From: Thermophilibacter provencensis
GTDB taxonomy: Bacteria; Actinomycetota; Coriobacteriia; Coriobacteriales; Atopobiaceae
Length of the DNA stretch: 64,000 bases
Direction of reading: 5' to 3'
Assembly: GCF_900128445.1 (NCBI RefSeq)
Contig: NZ_LT671417.1
Span: 939,547 to 1,003,546, forward strand
Part shown: positions 7,932 to 15,695 of the stretch, in pieces
Layout of the letters: each line of letters begins with the position of its first letter
Position numbering within the stretch: position 1 is the first letter of the stretch
The notes under the pieces: model-generated
Seen by the model: the letters and a program-made list of their open reading frames with translations, nothing else
Database searches by the model: none
Told to the model about the DNA's origin: nothing
Position numbers and translations under genes: made by a program

Positions 7932-9050
7932 CTACCCAAGGCCGTATGCCTCGACGGGCACGACGTCCCATCCACCGTCGGAGGTCTTGGGTGCGGCGGC
8001 GGGGGAGTCCTTCTCTCCGTGCGCACGCTCGCGGGCGCGGCCGTCCCAGCGGACGCCGTCGATGTGCTCGAGCTCCTCGTAGAGCGCGGCCCGCCGCGCC
8101 CGCCGCCACTCTGTCACCTTGCGGGTCACGCGGTGTCGGGGCAGCCCGAGCTCTTGTCGGAGGATTTCTGCGAGCCCGTCCATGTAGTCGAGGTCACGAT
8201 ACTGAACCTTCGTTACCACGTGCTCCGAGAGTCCGATGGCCGTGAGCTCGGTGCTCCGCGCCGCGTCGCGCGCGTGCGCCTGCTCGGTCGCGTGGTCTCG
8301 GCCGTCGTACTCGACTGCGGCGATGCGCGGCGCGCCTCCCGCCTCGTCCGCGCGCCCGCGGAGCAGGATGTCGGGCTTTCTTACCCCCGATTCCATCCGG
8401 TCGTGTATGCGCCGCACCTCGAGGGGCTCGTTCATCGAAAGCACCTCGAGCCCGTATCCCCCAAGCGACGGCCTCAGGCCCAGGCGGAGTGAAAGCTTGG
8501 TCTCGCGGGGCGAGCCCGAGCGCACGCAGGCGTGACGCAGCGCGCGGCGCACCCGCTGGGTTCCGTGCTCCGGCCCGAGGGCTCCGAGGTGCTCGAGGAT
8601 GCGCTCGGGGGTGGTGAGGGGAGACTTCCGCTGGAACATGCCCTTCTCTGACGTGGGGTCGATGGCGTAGATGCCAAGGAACTCAGAGAGCAGGTAGATG
8701 AGCTCGAGGTCCGTGAGCCGTGGCGCCATCGCCACGGGGAGGTGCTCGGGCGAGATGCACCGCACTCCCGGGGCGAGCTCAAAGGCCGATCCGGACGGGA
8801 GGTCGGGGGAGGCGTGGGTGTGGACCAGCGACCTTCTCATGCGTGGCGCCTCGCGCGAGACGAGCAGGTGAAGGGGCTTGCTCGCGCGGGCCAGCTCTGG
8901 GATGGCGTCGATGAGCCGCTCGATTTCCGCGTTGTCCGGTACCCGCTCGGGAACGTTGCCGTCACAGCGTTCCCCCTTTTCGAGACGCCAGCGCAGTCGT
9001 CTGCTGCGCATCGCCTCAAGGGCCGTGGTATGTGTCAGTAGGATGCTCAT
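7932..9050 (-). CDS. DUF559/Vsr-like nuclease-fold protein 1, flanked by family-A arrays
   Basis: The protein has 372 residues. The C-terminal part looks like a DUF559/very-short-patch-repair type restriction fold: KPDILL (Asp about 227), then a strand VEYDGRDH (Glu247, Asp249, His253) and a downstream strand VVTKVQYRDLD. The N-terminal half contains PSGSAFELAPGVRCISP and SPRETKLSL, both matched in the protein encoded at 47859-48785, so the two are paralogues. Actinobacterial proteins of this layout often carry an AbiEi-like winged helix, which is not certain here. The gene lies exactly between inverted copies of a 202-bp repeat array. The function is unknown. Confidence 0.72.
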   Translation of the reverse strand: MSILLTHTTALEAMRSRRLRWRLEKGERCDGNVPERVPDNAEIERLIDAIPELARASKPLHLLVSREAPRMRRSLVHTHASPDLPSGSAFELAPGVRCISPEHLPVAMAPRLTDLELIYLLSEFLGIYAIDPTSEKGMFQRKSPLTTPERILEHLGALGPEHGTQRVRRALRHACVRSGSPRETKLSLRLGLRPSLGGYGLEVLSMNEPLEVRRIHDRMESGVRKPDILLRGRADEAGGAPRIAAVEYDGRDHATEQAHARDAARSTELTAIGLSEHVVTKVQYRDLDYMDGLAEILRQELGLPRHRVTRKVTEWRRARRAALYEELEHIDGVRWDGRARERAHGEKDSPAAAPKTSDGGWDVVPVEAYGLG

Positions 9051-9249
9051 GGCTCGAGGCTAGGGCATCGCATCTGGGATGGGCTCGAGATCCGAAGAAA
9101 GTTGTTCCCGCTTCTGACGGGATGCTGTCGCGATGCTGACGAGAAGGACTGTTTGTGCAGGTCAGTTAACTTGACATAAGTGATAAGCATGAAAAAGTGA
9201 ACTATATTTTATGGAGGGGATGTGCGGAGGGCGCTGGGGCGGGCGGGTC

Positions 9250-9451
9250 GTTTGCGATATCGGGGCTATGGCAATCTGACGCCGCGGGGCGTTGTCCAGA
9301 TTGGGGTTGTGGCAGAAAACGCGCTGCCATGACCCCGTTTTCCGCAACAGTGCCGAGAAGAACCGCAGGTGGCGAGAAGTGCGGGCTGCCATAACCCCCA
9401 TCCGCGCAACGTCAGCGGCGGGGAAACTGCCACGACCCGGATTTACGCAGC
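9250..9451 (-). repeat. Family-A 202-bp repeat array, right flank of nuclease gene 1
   Basis: Inverted copy of 7716-7917, almost identical along its whole length. Sites lie at 9250, 9291, 9324, 9386 and 9427, which are the mirror spacings 41, 33, 62 and 41 bp. Outside it, 9051-9249 holds a short AT-rich stretch (ACTATATTTTATGG near 9201) upstream of the nuclease gene. 9452-9523 holds a GC-rich tandem of CCAACCCGCAGCG-like units. Confidence 0.9.
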
Positions 9452-9523
9452 GGGTCCGGCCGGCGCGCCCAACCCGCAGCGGATCCAACCCGCGGCGCGC
9501 CCAACCCGCAGCGCGCCAAGCGC

Positions 9524-10786
9524 CTACAGATCCGCTGCCGTGACGATCTCCTGCGGGATGAGGCGGGCGCCCTCTATCACGGCTCGCAGATAGGAGGTCT
9601 CCTTCGGCTTGAGGGCGGGTTCCAGAAGCTCGAGCCCCTCAACGCGCACGCCTCCCTGGTCCGTCTCCTCGTTCTCCAGCGGATCGGGGAAGCGCTTCAT
9701 CGCGCGCCTCAGCATGAGGCGGTATGCGGGGACGAACGGCTCGACCTCAAAGCACCCGTCGGCCACTGAGGCGAGCTTGGCCAGGATGGAGAGGCCGGCG
9801 CGGTCTATGTCGCCCCAGTAGAGCACGCGCACGTCCTCGGCGCCGAGCGAGGCGATAAGGTCGGGCAGTTTGTGCGGGTCATCAACGATGTACCCGTTGC
9901 CGAAGACCACGCCGTGGACCCGCTCGTCGAGGATGCGCTTTCGCCCGTCCAAGAACATCGCGTTTCTCATGTTGACCCAGGGGTCAAGGTTCTCGGAGAC
10001 AACGAGTCGCAGGTGGCGGTGGTGCTTGGGGATGTGGTGCATGAGCTCGAGCTTGGTCTGCGGGCGCGTGACCACCGCGTCCGAGAGGCCCATGAGGTGC
10101 AGCAGCTTGCGGCCGTCCGAGTCGAGCGCCAGGAACTTCTCATCACCGAAGAGGTGGTACGAGAGCTCGCGCGTGCTGAGGGTGCCGTCGCCGATGGAGG
10201 CGGACCCGGCAAGCGCGGCGTCGAGCGCGCGGAGCTCGCGCTCGAAGCGGACGTATGCCTCGGGGGTGCTGAGCAGCCAGCCGTTGATCCACAGGCGAGG
10301 GTCGAGGTCGATGATCTTCCGGCGGATGTCCTCGAGCTCGGGAGTCTGCTTGCGCACGGTGTCAAGCCCCGCAAGGCTGCGGGCGGGGCGCCGCGCGGGA
10401 GGCCTGGGCCGCTCCGCGCGGGCTATGGCCTGTGGCCGGCTTTCCGGCCGCGTCTCCGGTCGCGCGTTCTTCTCGTCCTTGCTGTTCGCGTGCTTGGCCG
10501 GGCCGAGTGTCGGCGTGCCGCCGGCAAGAAGAACATAGCCCTCGCCGCCCTTCTCCCGCTCGAGCACGTGAAGGTCGAGCAGGTCCTTGAGCGTGGGCTC
10601 GCCCGCCCCGTACTTGGTGAGAACGCCCATTACGTCCTCCCTGCCCAGTGGGTTCTTGCGCAGGCGGACGAGACCGCTCGCGATGCCGCCCGAGACGCTG
10701 CGCTGCTGGACGGGCAGCTCTTTGCTGAGGAGCTTTGCCAGGGAGACGATCGCGTCATGCTCCTGCTCGGTGAGTTTCTGTGCCAT
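9524..10786 (-). CDS. Stand-alone JetD-like (DUF2220) TOPRIM protein
   Basis: The protein has 420 residues. The N-terminal ~90 residues look helical or winged-helix, then comes a Pro/Arg-rich linker. The C-terminal half matches the JetD/DUF2220 pattern: LRLVVSENLDPW (the metal-binding Glu of TOPRIM), VVFGNGYIV, LYWGDIDRAGLSIL (the DxD motif) and a late LIPQEIV. In Wadjet systems JetD is the nuclease that cuts circular plasmid DNA held by the JetABC condensin. No jetA, jetB or jetC gene is present in the window, so this is an orphan. It may be a related nuclease with another partner. The ATG follows GAAGAGAGGCACCG. Confidence 0.65.
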   Translation of the reverse strand: MAQKLTEQEHDAIVSLAKLLSKELPVQQRSVSGGIASGLVRLRKNPLGREDVMGVLTKYGAGEPTLKDLLDLHVLEREKGGEGYVLLAGGTPTLGPAKHANSKDEKNARPETRPESRPQAIARAERPRPPARRPARSLAGLDTVRKQTPELEDIRRKIIDLDPRLWINGWLLSTPEAYVRFERELRALDAALAGSASIGDGTLSTRELSYHLFGDEKFLALDSDGRKLLHLMGLSDAVVTRPQTKLELMHHIPKHHRHLRLVVSENLDPWVNMRNAMFLDGRKRILDERVHGVVFGNGYIVDDPHKLPDLIASLGAEDVRVLYWGDIDRAGLSILAKLASVADGCFEVEPFVPAYRLMLRRAMKRFPDPLENEETDQGGVRVEGLELLEPALKPKETSYLRAVIEGARLIPQEIVTAADL

Positions 10787-10947
10787 CGGTGCCTCTCTTC
10801 GGGGGTTGCTCAGTACAGCATACCGTTACGGGCGGCATGGGCGTGCGGGCGGCTATTAGCTCGCAGCTAATGAATTTGCCGAGGCCCTTTCCAATAATGG
10901 ACGCGTCGAACGTCGATTGCGCCTCAGGGCGCGGAAAGGGGCAAGAC

Positions 10948-11700
10948 ATGAGTGAGCAGAGGACGGGTCTCCCCACGTCAGGGACGGCCATTGCGGGGTT
11001 GGTCATCGGCATTCTGGCCGTGGTTTCCTCCTGGATGCCCATCATCAACAATCTCTCTTTCGTGCTGGCCGTCATCGGCCTGGTTCTTGCCGTCGTGGGA
11101 CTGGTGGCCACCATGCGCGGAAAGAAGGCGGGCAAGGGCCTTGCCGTTGCGGCGCTTGTCACCAACCTGGTTGCGGCAGGCATGGTGCTCGCCACGCAGA
11201 GCGCCATGAGTGCGGCCATCGATGAGGCAACGAGCGCGCCCGAGGTCTCCTCCGTGTCATCTTCGGGGGGCGCGTCTGAGGATCAGGCCGCGCCGTCCGA
11301 TGATGCCGCGGGGGCCCAGGACGAGGCGCAGCCCGCGACTGACCTTGAGCCGGGCGCTTCCGTCGAGCTGGCGAACGGGCTCTCCGTCTCCGTGGACTCC
11401 GTTGAGGCGGGCCTTGCCAACTATGACGGTTCCGAGGTTGTGGCCGTGCGCGTGACCTATGTCAACAATGGCAGCGAGCAGACAAGCTACAACACCTATG
11501 ACTGGAAGGGCGAGGATGCTAGCGGCGCGCAGGAGTATGCCACCTACTACAGCGAGGCGGAGGACGACCTTGGGTCCGGCACGCTCGCCGCAGGTGGCAC
11601 CAAGTCCGGTACCATCTATTTTGAGGGCGGCACGGTGAAGGCGCTCTACTTTGGGAACATGCTGAGCGACGAGCCCTCGGCAAGCTGGACCATAGGGTAA
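10948..11700 (+). CDS. Membrane-anchored DUF4352-like protein
   Basis: The protein has 250 residues. Two to three hydrophobic helices fill the first ~85 residues (AIAGLVIGILAVVSSW, FVLAVIGLVLAVVGLVA and a third), similar to the DUF4190-type N-terminus. An acidic Ser/Ala-rich linker follows. A C-terminal beta domain has the pattern VELANGLSVSVDSV...VAVRVTYVNNGSE typical of DUF4352/telokin-like extracellular domains. It is probably a surface-exposed lipoprotein-like sensor or adhesin; the role is unknown. The start is chosen at the ATG after GGAAAGGGG. It is followed 8 bp later by an HTH gene. Confidence 0.7.
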   Translation: MSEQRTGLPTSGTAIAGLVIGILAVVSSWMPIINNLSFVLAVIGLVLAVVGLVATMRGKKAGKGLAVAALVTNLVAAGMVLATQSAMSAAIDEATSAPEVSSVSSSGGASEDQAAPSDDAAGAQDEAQPATDLEPGASVELANGLSVSVDSVEAGLANYDGSEVVAVRVTYVNNGSEQTSYNTYDWKGEDASGAQEYATYYSEAEDDLGSGTLAAGGTKSGTIYFEGGTVKALYFGNMLSDEPSASWTIG

Positions 11701-11708
11701 GAGGAATC

Positions 11709-12128
11709 ATGGCGGAACGACTGACGGAGGAGCTGCTCGACGAGCTCCTCTCCACCTCCGACCTCGAGGGCTATCTCGAGGAGCGCGCGCCGAGCGGCCG
11801 CACGCTCTCCGAGTACCTCACGCAGCTTCTTGCCGAGAAGGGGCTCGAGCGCTCGCGCGTCGTGCGCATGGCCAACCTCAACGACACCTTCGGCTACCAG
11901 ATCTTCCAGGGCACGCGCCACCCGAGCAGGGACAAGGTCCTGCAGATCGCCTTCGCCATGGCCCTCACGCTGCGCGAGACCAACCGCGCGCTCAAGGCTG
12001 CGGGGGCGAACGAGCTCTACTGCAAGGATCGCCGCGACGCGATCATCATCTTCTGCCTCGATCGTGGCTGCTCGCTTCAGAAGGTGAACGAGGAGCTGTA
12101 CCGCTTTGGGGAGCGGACCATCTGCTAG
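11709..12128 (+). CDS. Helix-turn-helix (XRE-like) protein
   Basis: The protein has 139 residues. After an acidic N-terminus, residues ~35-100 form an XRE-like HTH: LSEYLTQLLAEKGLERSRVV followed by MANLNDTFGYQIFQGTRHPS and DKVLQIAFAMAL. The C-terminal ~40 residues (AIIIFCLDRGCSLQKVNEEL) are a conserved helical add-on. It is probably co-transcribed with the preceding membrane protein (8-bp gap) and lies 127 bp before the Ser/Thr kinase. That arrangement suggests the kinase may control it, or the reverse. Confidence 0.75.
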   Translation: MAERLTEELLDELLSTSDLEGYLEERAPSGRTLSEYLTQLLAEKGLERSRVVRMANLNDTFGYQIFQGTRHPSRDKVLQIAFAMALTLRETNRALKAAGANELYCKDRRDAIIIFCLDRGCSLQKVNEELYRFGERTIC

Positions 12129-12146
12129 GGGCTGTGATTCGGAGGC

Positions 12147-12203
12147 GTTGTCGATTGGGGGCCGTGGCGGGATTCGGGCTGCCACGACCCCTGATTGCGC
12201 GGC
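12147..12203. repeat. Family-A palindrome core (two sites)
   Basis: A direct site at 12147 (GTTGTCGATTGGGGG...) and an inverted site at 12179 are 32 bp apart. They correspond to the central two sites of the 202-bp arrays (33 bp apart there). It lies between the HTH gene and the kinase gene. Confidence 0.75.
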
Positions 12204-12255
12204 GGCCCCGCGAGGCGGACGCCGATTCGTCCGGGCCCTCTGCTAGGATTGCCAC

Positions 12256-13524
12256 ATGGAGACATGCGAAGACACCCTTGAAGACGACCTGGCCCGCTAC
12301 CTCGATTCACTCGAGCGCGAGGACTCGTATCGTGTCGACGCCGTGCTCAAGGAGGGGCCGCTCGAGGTCACGGAGCGCGTCTTCTTTGTGGGGAGGAGCG
12401 GTGCCGAGCTGGGCCCTTTCGTGCGAAAGTACCTGAGCGCCGAGTGTGGTCTAGGTAGTGCGTACGCGGCGCTGCACGCGGCGCAGCGTCGCGGCGTGAG
12501 CCTGCCGCACCTCCCGCGCATTGTGGAATGCTATCGCCATGGCGAGAAGAACGTGGTGGTGATGGAGTGCGTGCGCGGGGAGACGCTCTCCGAGCGCGTT
12601 GTCCGGGCGCGGACCCCCGGCGAGCGGCTGGACCTTCTTTCCTGCATCTTCCCGGACCTGTGCGACGCCGTGAGCGAGCTTCACGAGCGGCTTGACCCTC
12701 CGGTAATCCATCGCGACCTCAAGCCGGAGAACGTCATGGTGTCAGGCTCCGGGGTCACCCTCATCGACCTAGGGATTGCCCGCTTGTTCAGGAAGGATGG
12801 AGAGCAGGATACCACGCACTTTGGCACGCGTGCCTACGCGCCGCCCGAGCAGTTCGGCTTTGGGCAGACGGACGTGCGGAGCGACGTGTACGCCCTCGGC
12901 ATGCTGCTTTTCTTCTGCCTCGTGGGCCGTGAGCCCATGCCACGCGACCGCGAGGATGGCTTCGTCGCGGCGGGCGTGCCGGAGGCTCTGCGCGCGGTGG
13001 TCCGCCATGCGACGGAGCTCGACCCGGCGGCGCGCTACGGCAGCGCCCGCGAGCTCGGGGACGCCTTTCTCGCCGCGCTGTCCCAAGTGGGGGACACGTC
13101 AACGGGCGAGAGGGACGCCCTCCCGCCGACCTCCTTCGACTATCCGCGCGAGGCGCGCCTACGTGCGCCCTCTGGTCTCGCGAGCCTGCTCGTGCGCGTG
13201 CCGAGATGGGCCGGCGTGGTCTGGAACACGGCGGTGCTTCTCGTCTGCGCGGTGTTCGTCATGGGCTGCGTGATGGCGGTTGTCGAGCCCACGCCGGAGA
13301 ACGCCGCCTGGCCCGCGTGGTACCTGCTGTGGAGCTACTTCGCCTTTATGGTCCCGGAGCTCGTCATCGTGGCCTACCTGCTGCTGGACCGCCGGCCGGT
13401 GCGCAGGGCCATCCCACCGCTGGCGCGCCTCACCGTGGGCCGCGAGCTGCGCGTGGCGCTCATCGCCATGCTGGCGCTTCTCGCCGCGTGGATCGTTGCC
13501 ACGGCGGTGATGCAGGCCGGGTAG
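12256..13524 (+). CDS. Membrane-bound Ser/Thr protein kinase
   Basis: The protein has 422 residues. The kinase domain spans about residues 25-275: a Lys in VRKYL, the hinge VVMECVRGETL, the catalytic loop HRDLKPEN (152-159), DLG in place of DFG near 171, then GTRAYAPPEQ and SDVYALGML. The C-terminus has three membrane helices (WNTAVLLVCAVFVMGC, WYLLWSYFAFMVPELVIV and VALIAMLALLAAWIVATAV) and no extracellular PASTA domains. It therefore differs from PknB-type cell-wall kinases. The glycine-rich loop is poorly preserved. The nearby HTH protein is a plausible substrate, by position only. Confidence 0.85.
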   Translation: METCEDTLEDDLARYLDSLEREDSYRVDAVLKEGPLEVTERVFFVGRSGAELGPFVRKYLSAECGLGSAYAALHAAQRRGVSLPHLPRIVECYRHGEKNVVVMECVRGETLSERVVRARTPGERLDLLSCIFPDLCDAVSELHERLDPPVIHRDLKPENVMVSGSGVTLIDLGIARLFRKDGEQDTTHFGTRAYAPPEQFGFGQTDVRSDVYALGMLLFFCLVGREPMPRDREDGFVAAGVPEALRAVVRHATELDPAARYGSARELGDAFLAALSQVGDTSTGERDALPPTSFDYPREARLRAPSGLASLLVRVPRWAGVVWNTAVLLVCAVFVMGCVMAVVEPTPENAAWPAWYLLWSYFAFMVPELVIVAYLLLDRRPVRRAIPPLARLTVGRELRVALIAMLALLAAWIVATAVMQAG

Positions 13525-13546
13525 CAGCCCGCCGCCGTCTCGCCCG

Positions 13547-14686
13547 CTAGCTCGCCTCAAAGGTGAGGTAGACGTACGAGCTGCTGTACTCGTCGTACTC
13601 CTCCTCCGGGTCTGTCTCGTAGCTCACGGTGCCGGAGAGGCCGCCCGCCGCGTCAAAGCGCACGATGAGGTCGTCGTAGTACGAGCCGGCGCTAAACTGC
13701 TCCACGAACTCCTCGGGGAAGGCGGGCTCGGCCGCAAGCAGGCCGTCCGCGGCAAGCGGCACGTCGAGGTCGGCGACCATCCCCGAGAGGCTCGCGAAGT
13801 CACGCTCCGCCCGCGCGAGGTTCTCCTCCGGCGTAAGCGAGAGGTCGAAGTCCGTGTGATAGTCCAGCGTCTCCACCACGCCGTCCTCGTTCACGCTCAC
13901 GCACAGGCTGGACGTCTCCGGGTCGCCGATGTCAAGCGTGTAGCCAAAGATGCGGTAGCCGTAGCTCTGGTAGCCCTCCTGAGGGTCGTCCGCGGAGACG
14001 TAGCCGCAGCCCCCGTCCTCAAACGCGGCCGCGACGGCATCGATGGTTTCTGCGGCGGCCTGCTGCGCCTCGGACATGGCCGACGCCGACGCGAAGAAGC
14101 GCGGGACAAACACAATCACGAGCGCAATCACCGGGGCGAGAAACACCGCGAGGCGTCGCGGCGCGAGCCTGGGCATGGGCAGGCGGTAGCCCTCCGCGAT
14201 GCGCCGGGCTGCCTCGTGCAGGGTGTGCATGAGGTGCCAGATGCCGAAGAGCCCGAGCGCGCCGGCGGCCACTTGTGCGGTCTCGCCGATGCCCTCGAGG
14301 TTCCTGTCGCCCCGCCCCTCGCCAACTGCCTGCGCCACGCGGCCCGCCGAGGCGAGGCCGAGGGCGGCGTTGAGCTCGCCGGGCGTGCTCGCGTCCACGT
14401 GCGGGGTGAGCGCCGCGCGCTCGACGGCGGCCCACTCGTCGGAGCCGGCGAGCGAGCGCGAGCGCACCAGCAAGACCATGGAGATGACCAGGTAGACGAC
14501 AACGATGGGAAGCAGCGCGAAGATGCCTGCGTCGTAGGTGCCCCGCGACTCCAGGGCGATGTCGTCGATCATGATGAGTACCACCCACGCCGCGAGCGTG
14601 GGGAAGATCGCGAGGAGGAAGTAGCCTCCCAGCTTGGGCCAGAGGTAGAGGCGCCGGATGAGGCGTACGTCTGAGTCGGTGAACAT
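13547..14686 (-). CDS. Membrane protein of unknown function
   Basis: The protein has 379 residues with three clear hydrophobic segments: GGYFLLAIFPTLAAWVVLIM, IFALLPIVVVYLVISMVLLV and LAVFLAPVIALVIVFVPRFF. A cytoplasmic loop sits between the second and third. The ~170-residue acidic C-terminal domain, probably extracellular, contains a Tyr-rich stretch (GYQSYGYRIFGYTLDI). No family was recognised. The start at 14686 follows GGGAG; a longer in-frame reading is low-complexity Thr/Arg and is rejected. It is divergent from nothing and is convergent with the kinase gene (22 bp apart). Confidence 0.7.
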   Translation of the reverse strand: MFTDSDVRLIRRLYLWPKLGGYFLLAIFPTLAAWVVLIMIDDIALESRGTYDAGIFALLPIVVVYLVISMVLLVRSRSLAGSDEWAAVERAALTPHVDASTPGELNAALGLASAGRVAQAVGEGRGDRNLEGIGETAQVAAGALGLFGIWHLMHTLHEAARRIAEGYRLPMPRLAPRRLAVFLAPVIALVIVFVPRFFASASAMSEAQQAAAETIDAVAAAFEDGGCGYVSADDPQEGYQSYGYRIFGYTLDIGDPETSSLCVSVNEDGVVETLDYHTDFDLSLTPEENLARAERDFASLSGMVADLDVPLAADGLLAAEPAFPEEFVEQFSAGSYYDDLIVRFDAAGGLSGTVSYETDPEEEYDEYSSSYVYLTFEAS

Positions 14687-14717
14687 GGGGCTCCCTGGTC
14701 CTTCTTGCCGAGCGCGC

Positions 14718-15332
14718 CTAGCTGAGCAGGCGCACGTTGGCCTCGAGCTCGGCGATGTTGTCCTGGTAGTGGAACGCGTGCATGCCCGCCGCCCGTGCGC
14801 CCTCGCAGTTGTCCGCGTTGTCGTCAACGAAGAGGCACTCCGCCGGGTCGAGCCGATAGCGGAGGCAGAGCAGGCGGAAGATCGCCGGGTCCGGCTTCAT
14901 GATGCGCTCCTTGGCCGAGACCACGCAGCCGTCGAGGTATGGCGTGACGGGCGCGTGCCCGAGCTGGTCCATGATGCGGGTGTTAGCGTTGGAGAGCACG
15001 TAGATGCCGTAGCCCTCGCGCTTGAGGCGGATGCCGAGCTCGTTGGTGGCGGCAATGGGCTCGGAGTGCTCCGGCCAATGGTCGAAGCACTCGTTGAGGT
15101 TGGGGTGCAGGCGCTCGGGCAGGTGGGCGAGCGCGTAGCGTCGCATGGTCTCGTGGCTGATGGTGCCGGAATCCAAAAGCGACCACATCGTGGTGCCAAA
15201 AAGCGCGCCGTCGAGCAGCTCCGCGTCCTCGGGCGTGTCCGTAAAAAGGCCTGCGAAGCGCGGCCCGTCAAAGGTCATGAGCACGTTGCCCATGTCAAAG
15301 ATGATGTTTCTGATGGGTCTGCCGCTGGCCAT
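14718..15332 (-). CDS. HAD-IA family hydrolase
   Basis: The protein has 204 residues, like the YihX/HAD-IA phosphatases. Motif I is FDMGNVLMTFDG with the second Asp replaced (DMGN, the YihX-type variant). Motif II is VLSNAN, the Lys is in KPDPAIFRLL, and motif IV is LFVDDNADN. By family it would be a sugar-phosphate or nucleotide phosphatase; the substrate is unknown. The start is set by GGGAGG 7 nt upstream of the ATG. It lies 31 bp upstream of the membrane-protein gene on the same strand and may share a transcript. Confidence 0.85.
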   Translation of the reverse strand: MASGRPIRNIIFDMGNVLMTFDGPRFAGLFTDTPEDAELLDGALFGTTMWSLLDSGTISHETMRRYALAHLPERLHPNLNECFDHWPEHSEPIAATNELGIRLKREGYGIYVLSNANTRIMDQLGHAPVTPYLDGCVVSAKERIMKPDPAIFRLLCLRYRLDPAECLFVDDNADNCEGARAAGMHAFHYQDNIAELEANVRLLS

Positions 15333-15695
15333 GGGCGCCTCCCGTCGGTCGGTTGCAGAAAGTATAGCGCTGGGCGGGACGGGGGCGGATGGGCGCTCCG
15401 CAATCGGCGCCGTTGTGGCCCCGTGGGGCCCTCTCATTGGTCGCCGGACCAAACAATTCTGCGGCCCTCGCACGAGGGGTCATTTTGGGCGCGTTTCCGA
15501 CGCGCAACCCCGTCCTTTTGCGAGCCTTTTCTCCCAAACCCATTCAACCCCGCCGTATGCGGGGCGCTGGCGCTGAAAATAATCGCTATGAATCGACGGG
15601 AGAGCTCGCTTGGAATCTCGCATGTAGGCGCGTTCGAGTAAACTTTCTCCGTCTGCAAGTTCCTGTTGCGCCCACATGGATTTGGGGTGAGCTCC
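15333..15695. other. Intergenic region between the HAD gene and the R-M locus
   Basis: These 363 bp have no convincing gene. They hold the divergent promoters of the HAD gene and the restriction locus and a small hairpin (CCCCGC/GCGGGG near 15552-15568). GC content falls on entering the R-M locus. Confidence 0.5.

Noticed and set aside
7716-9451. Simple composite transposon made of two 202-bp ends
   Set aside because: There is no transposase, no visible target-site duplication, and a solo copy with the same internal geometry occurs at 61973. The ends are arrays of sites, not IS ends. Mobility by another mechanism is not excluded.
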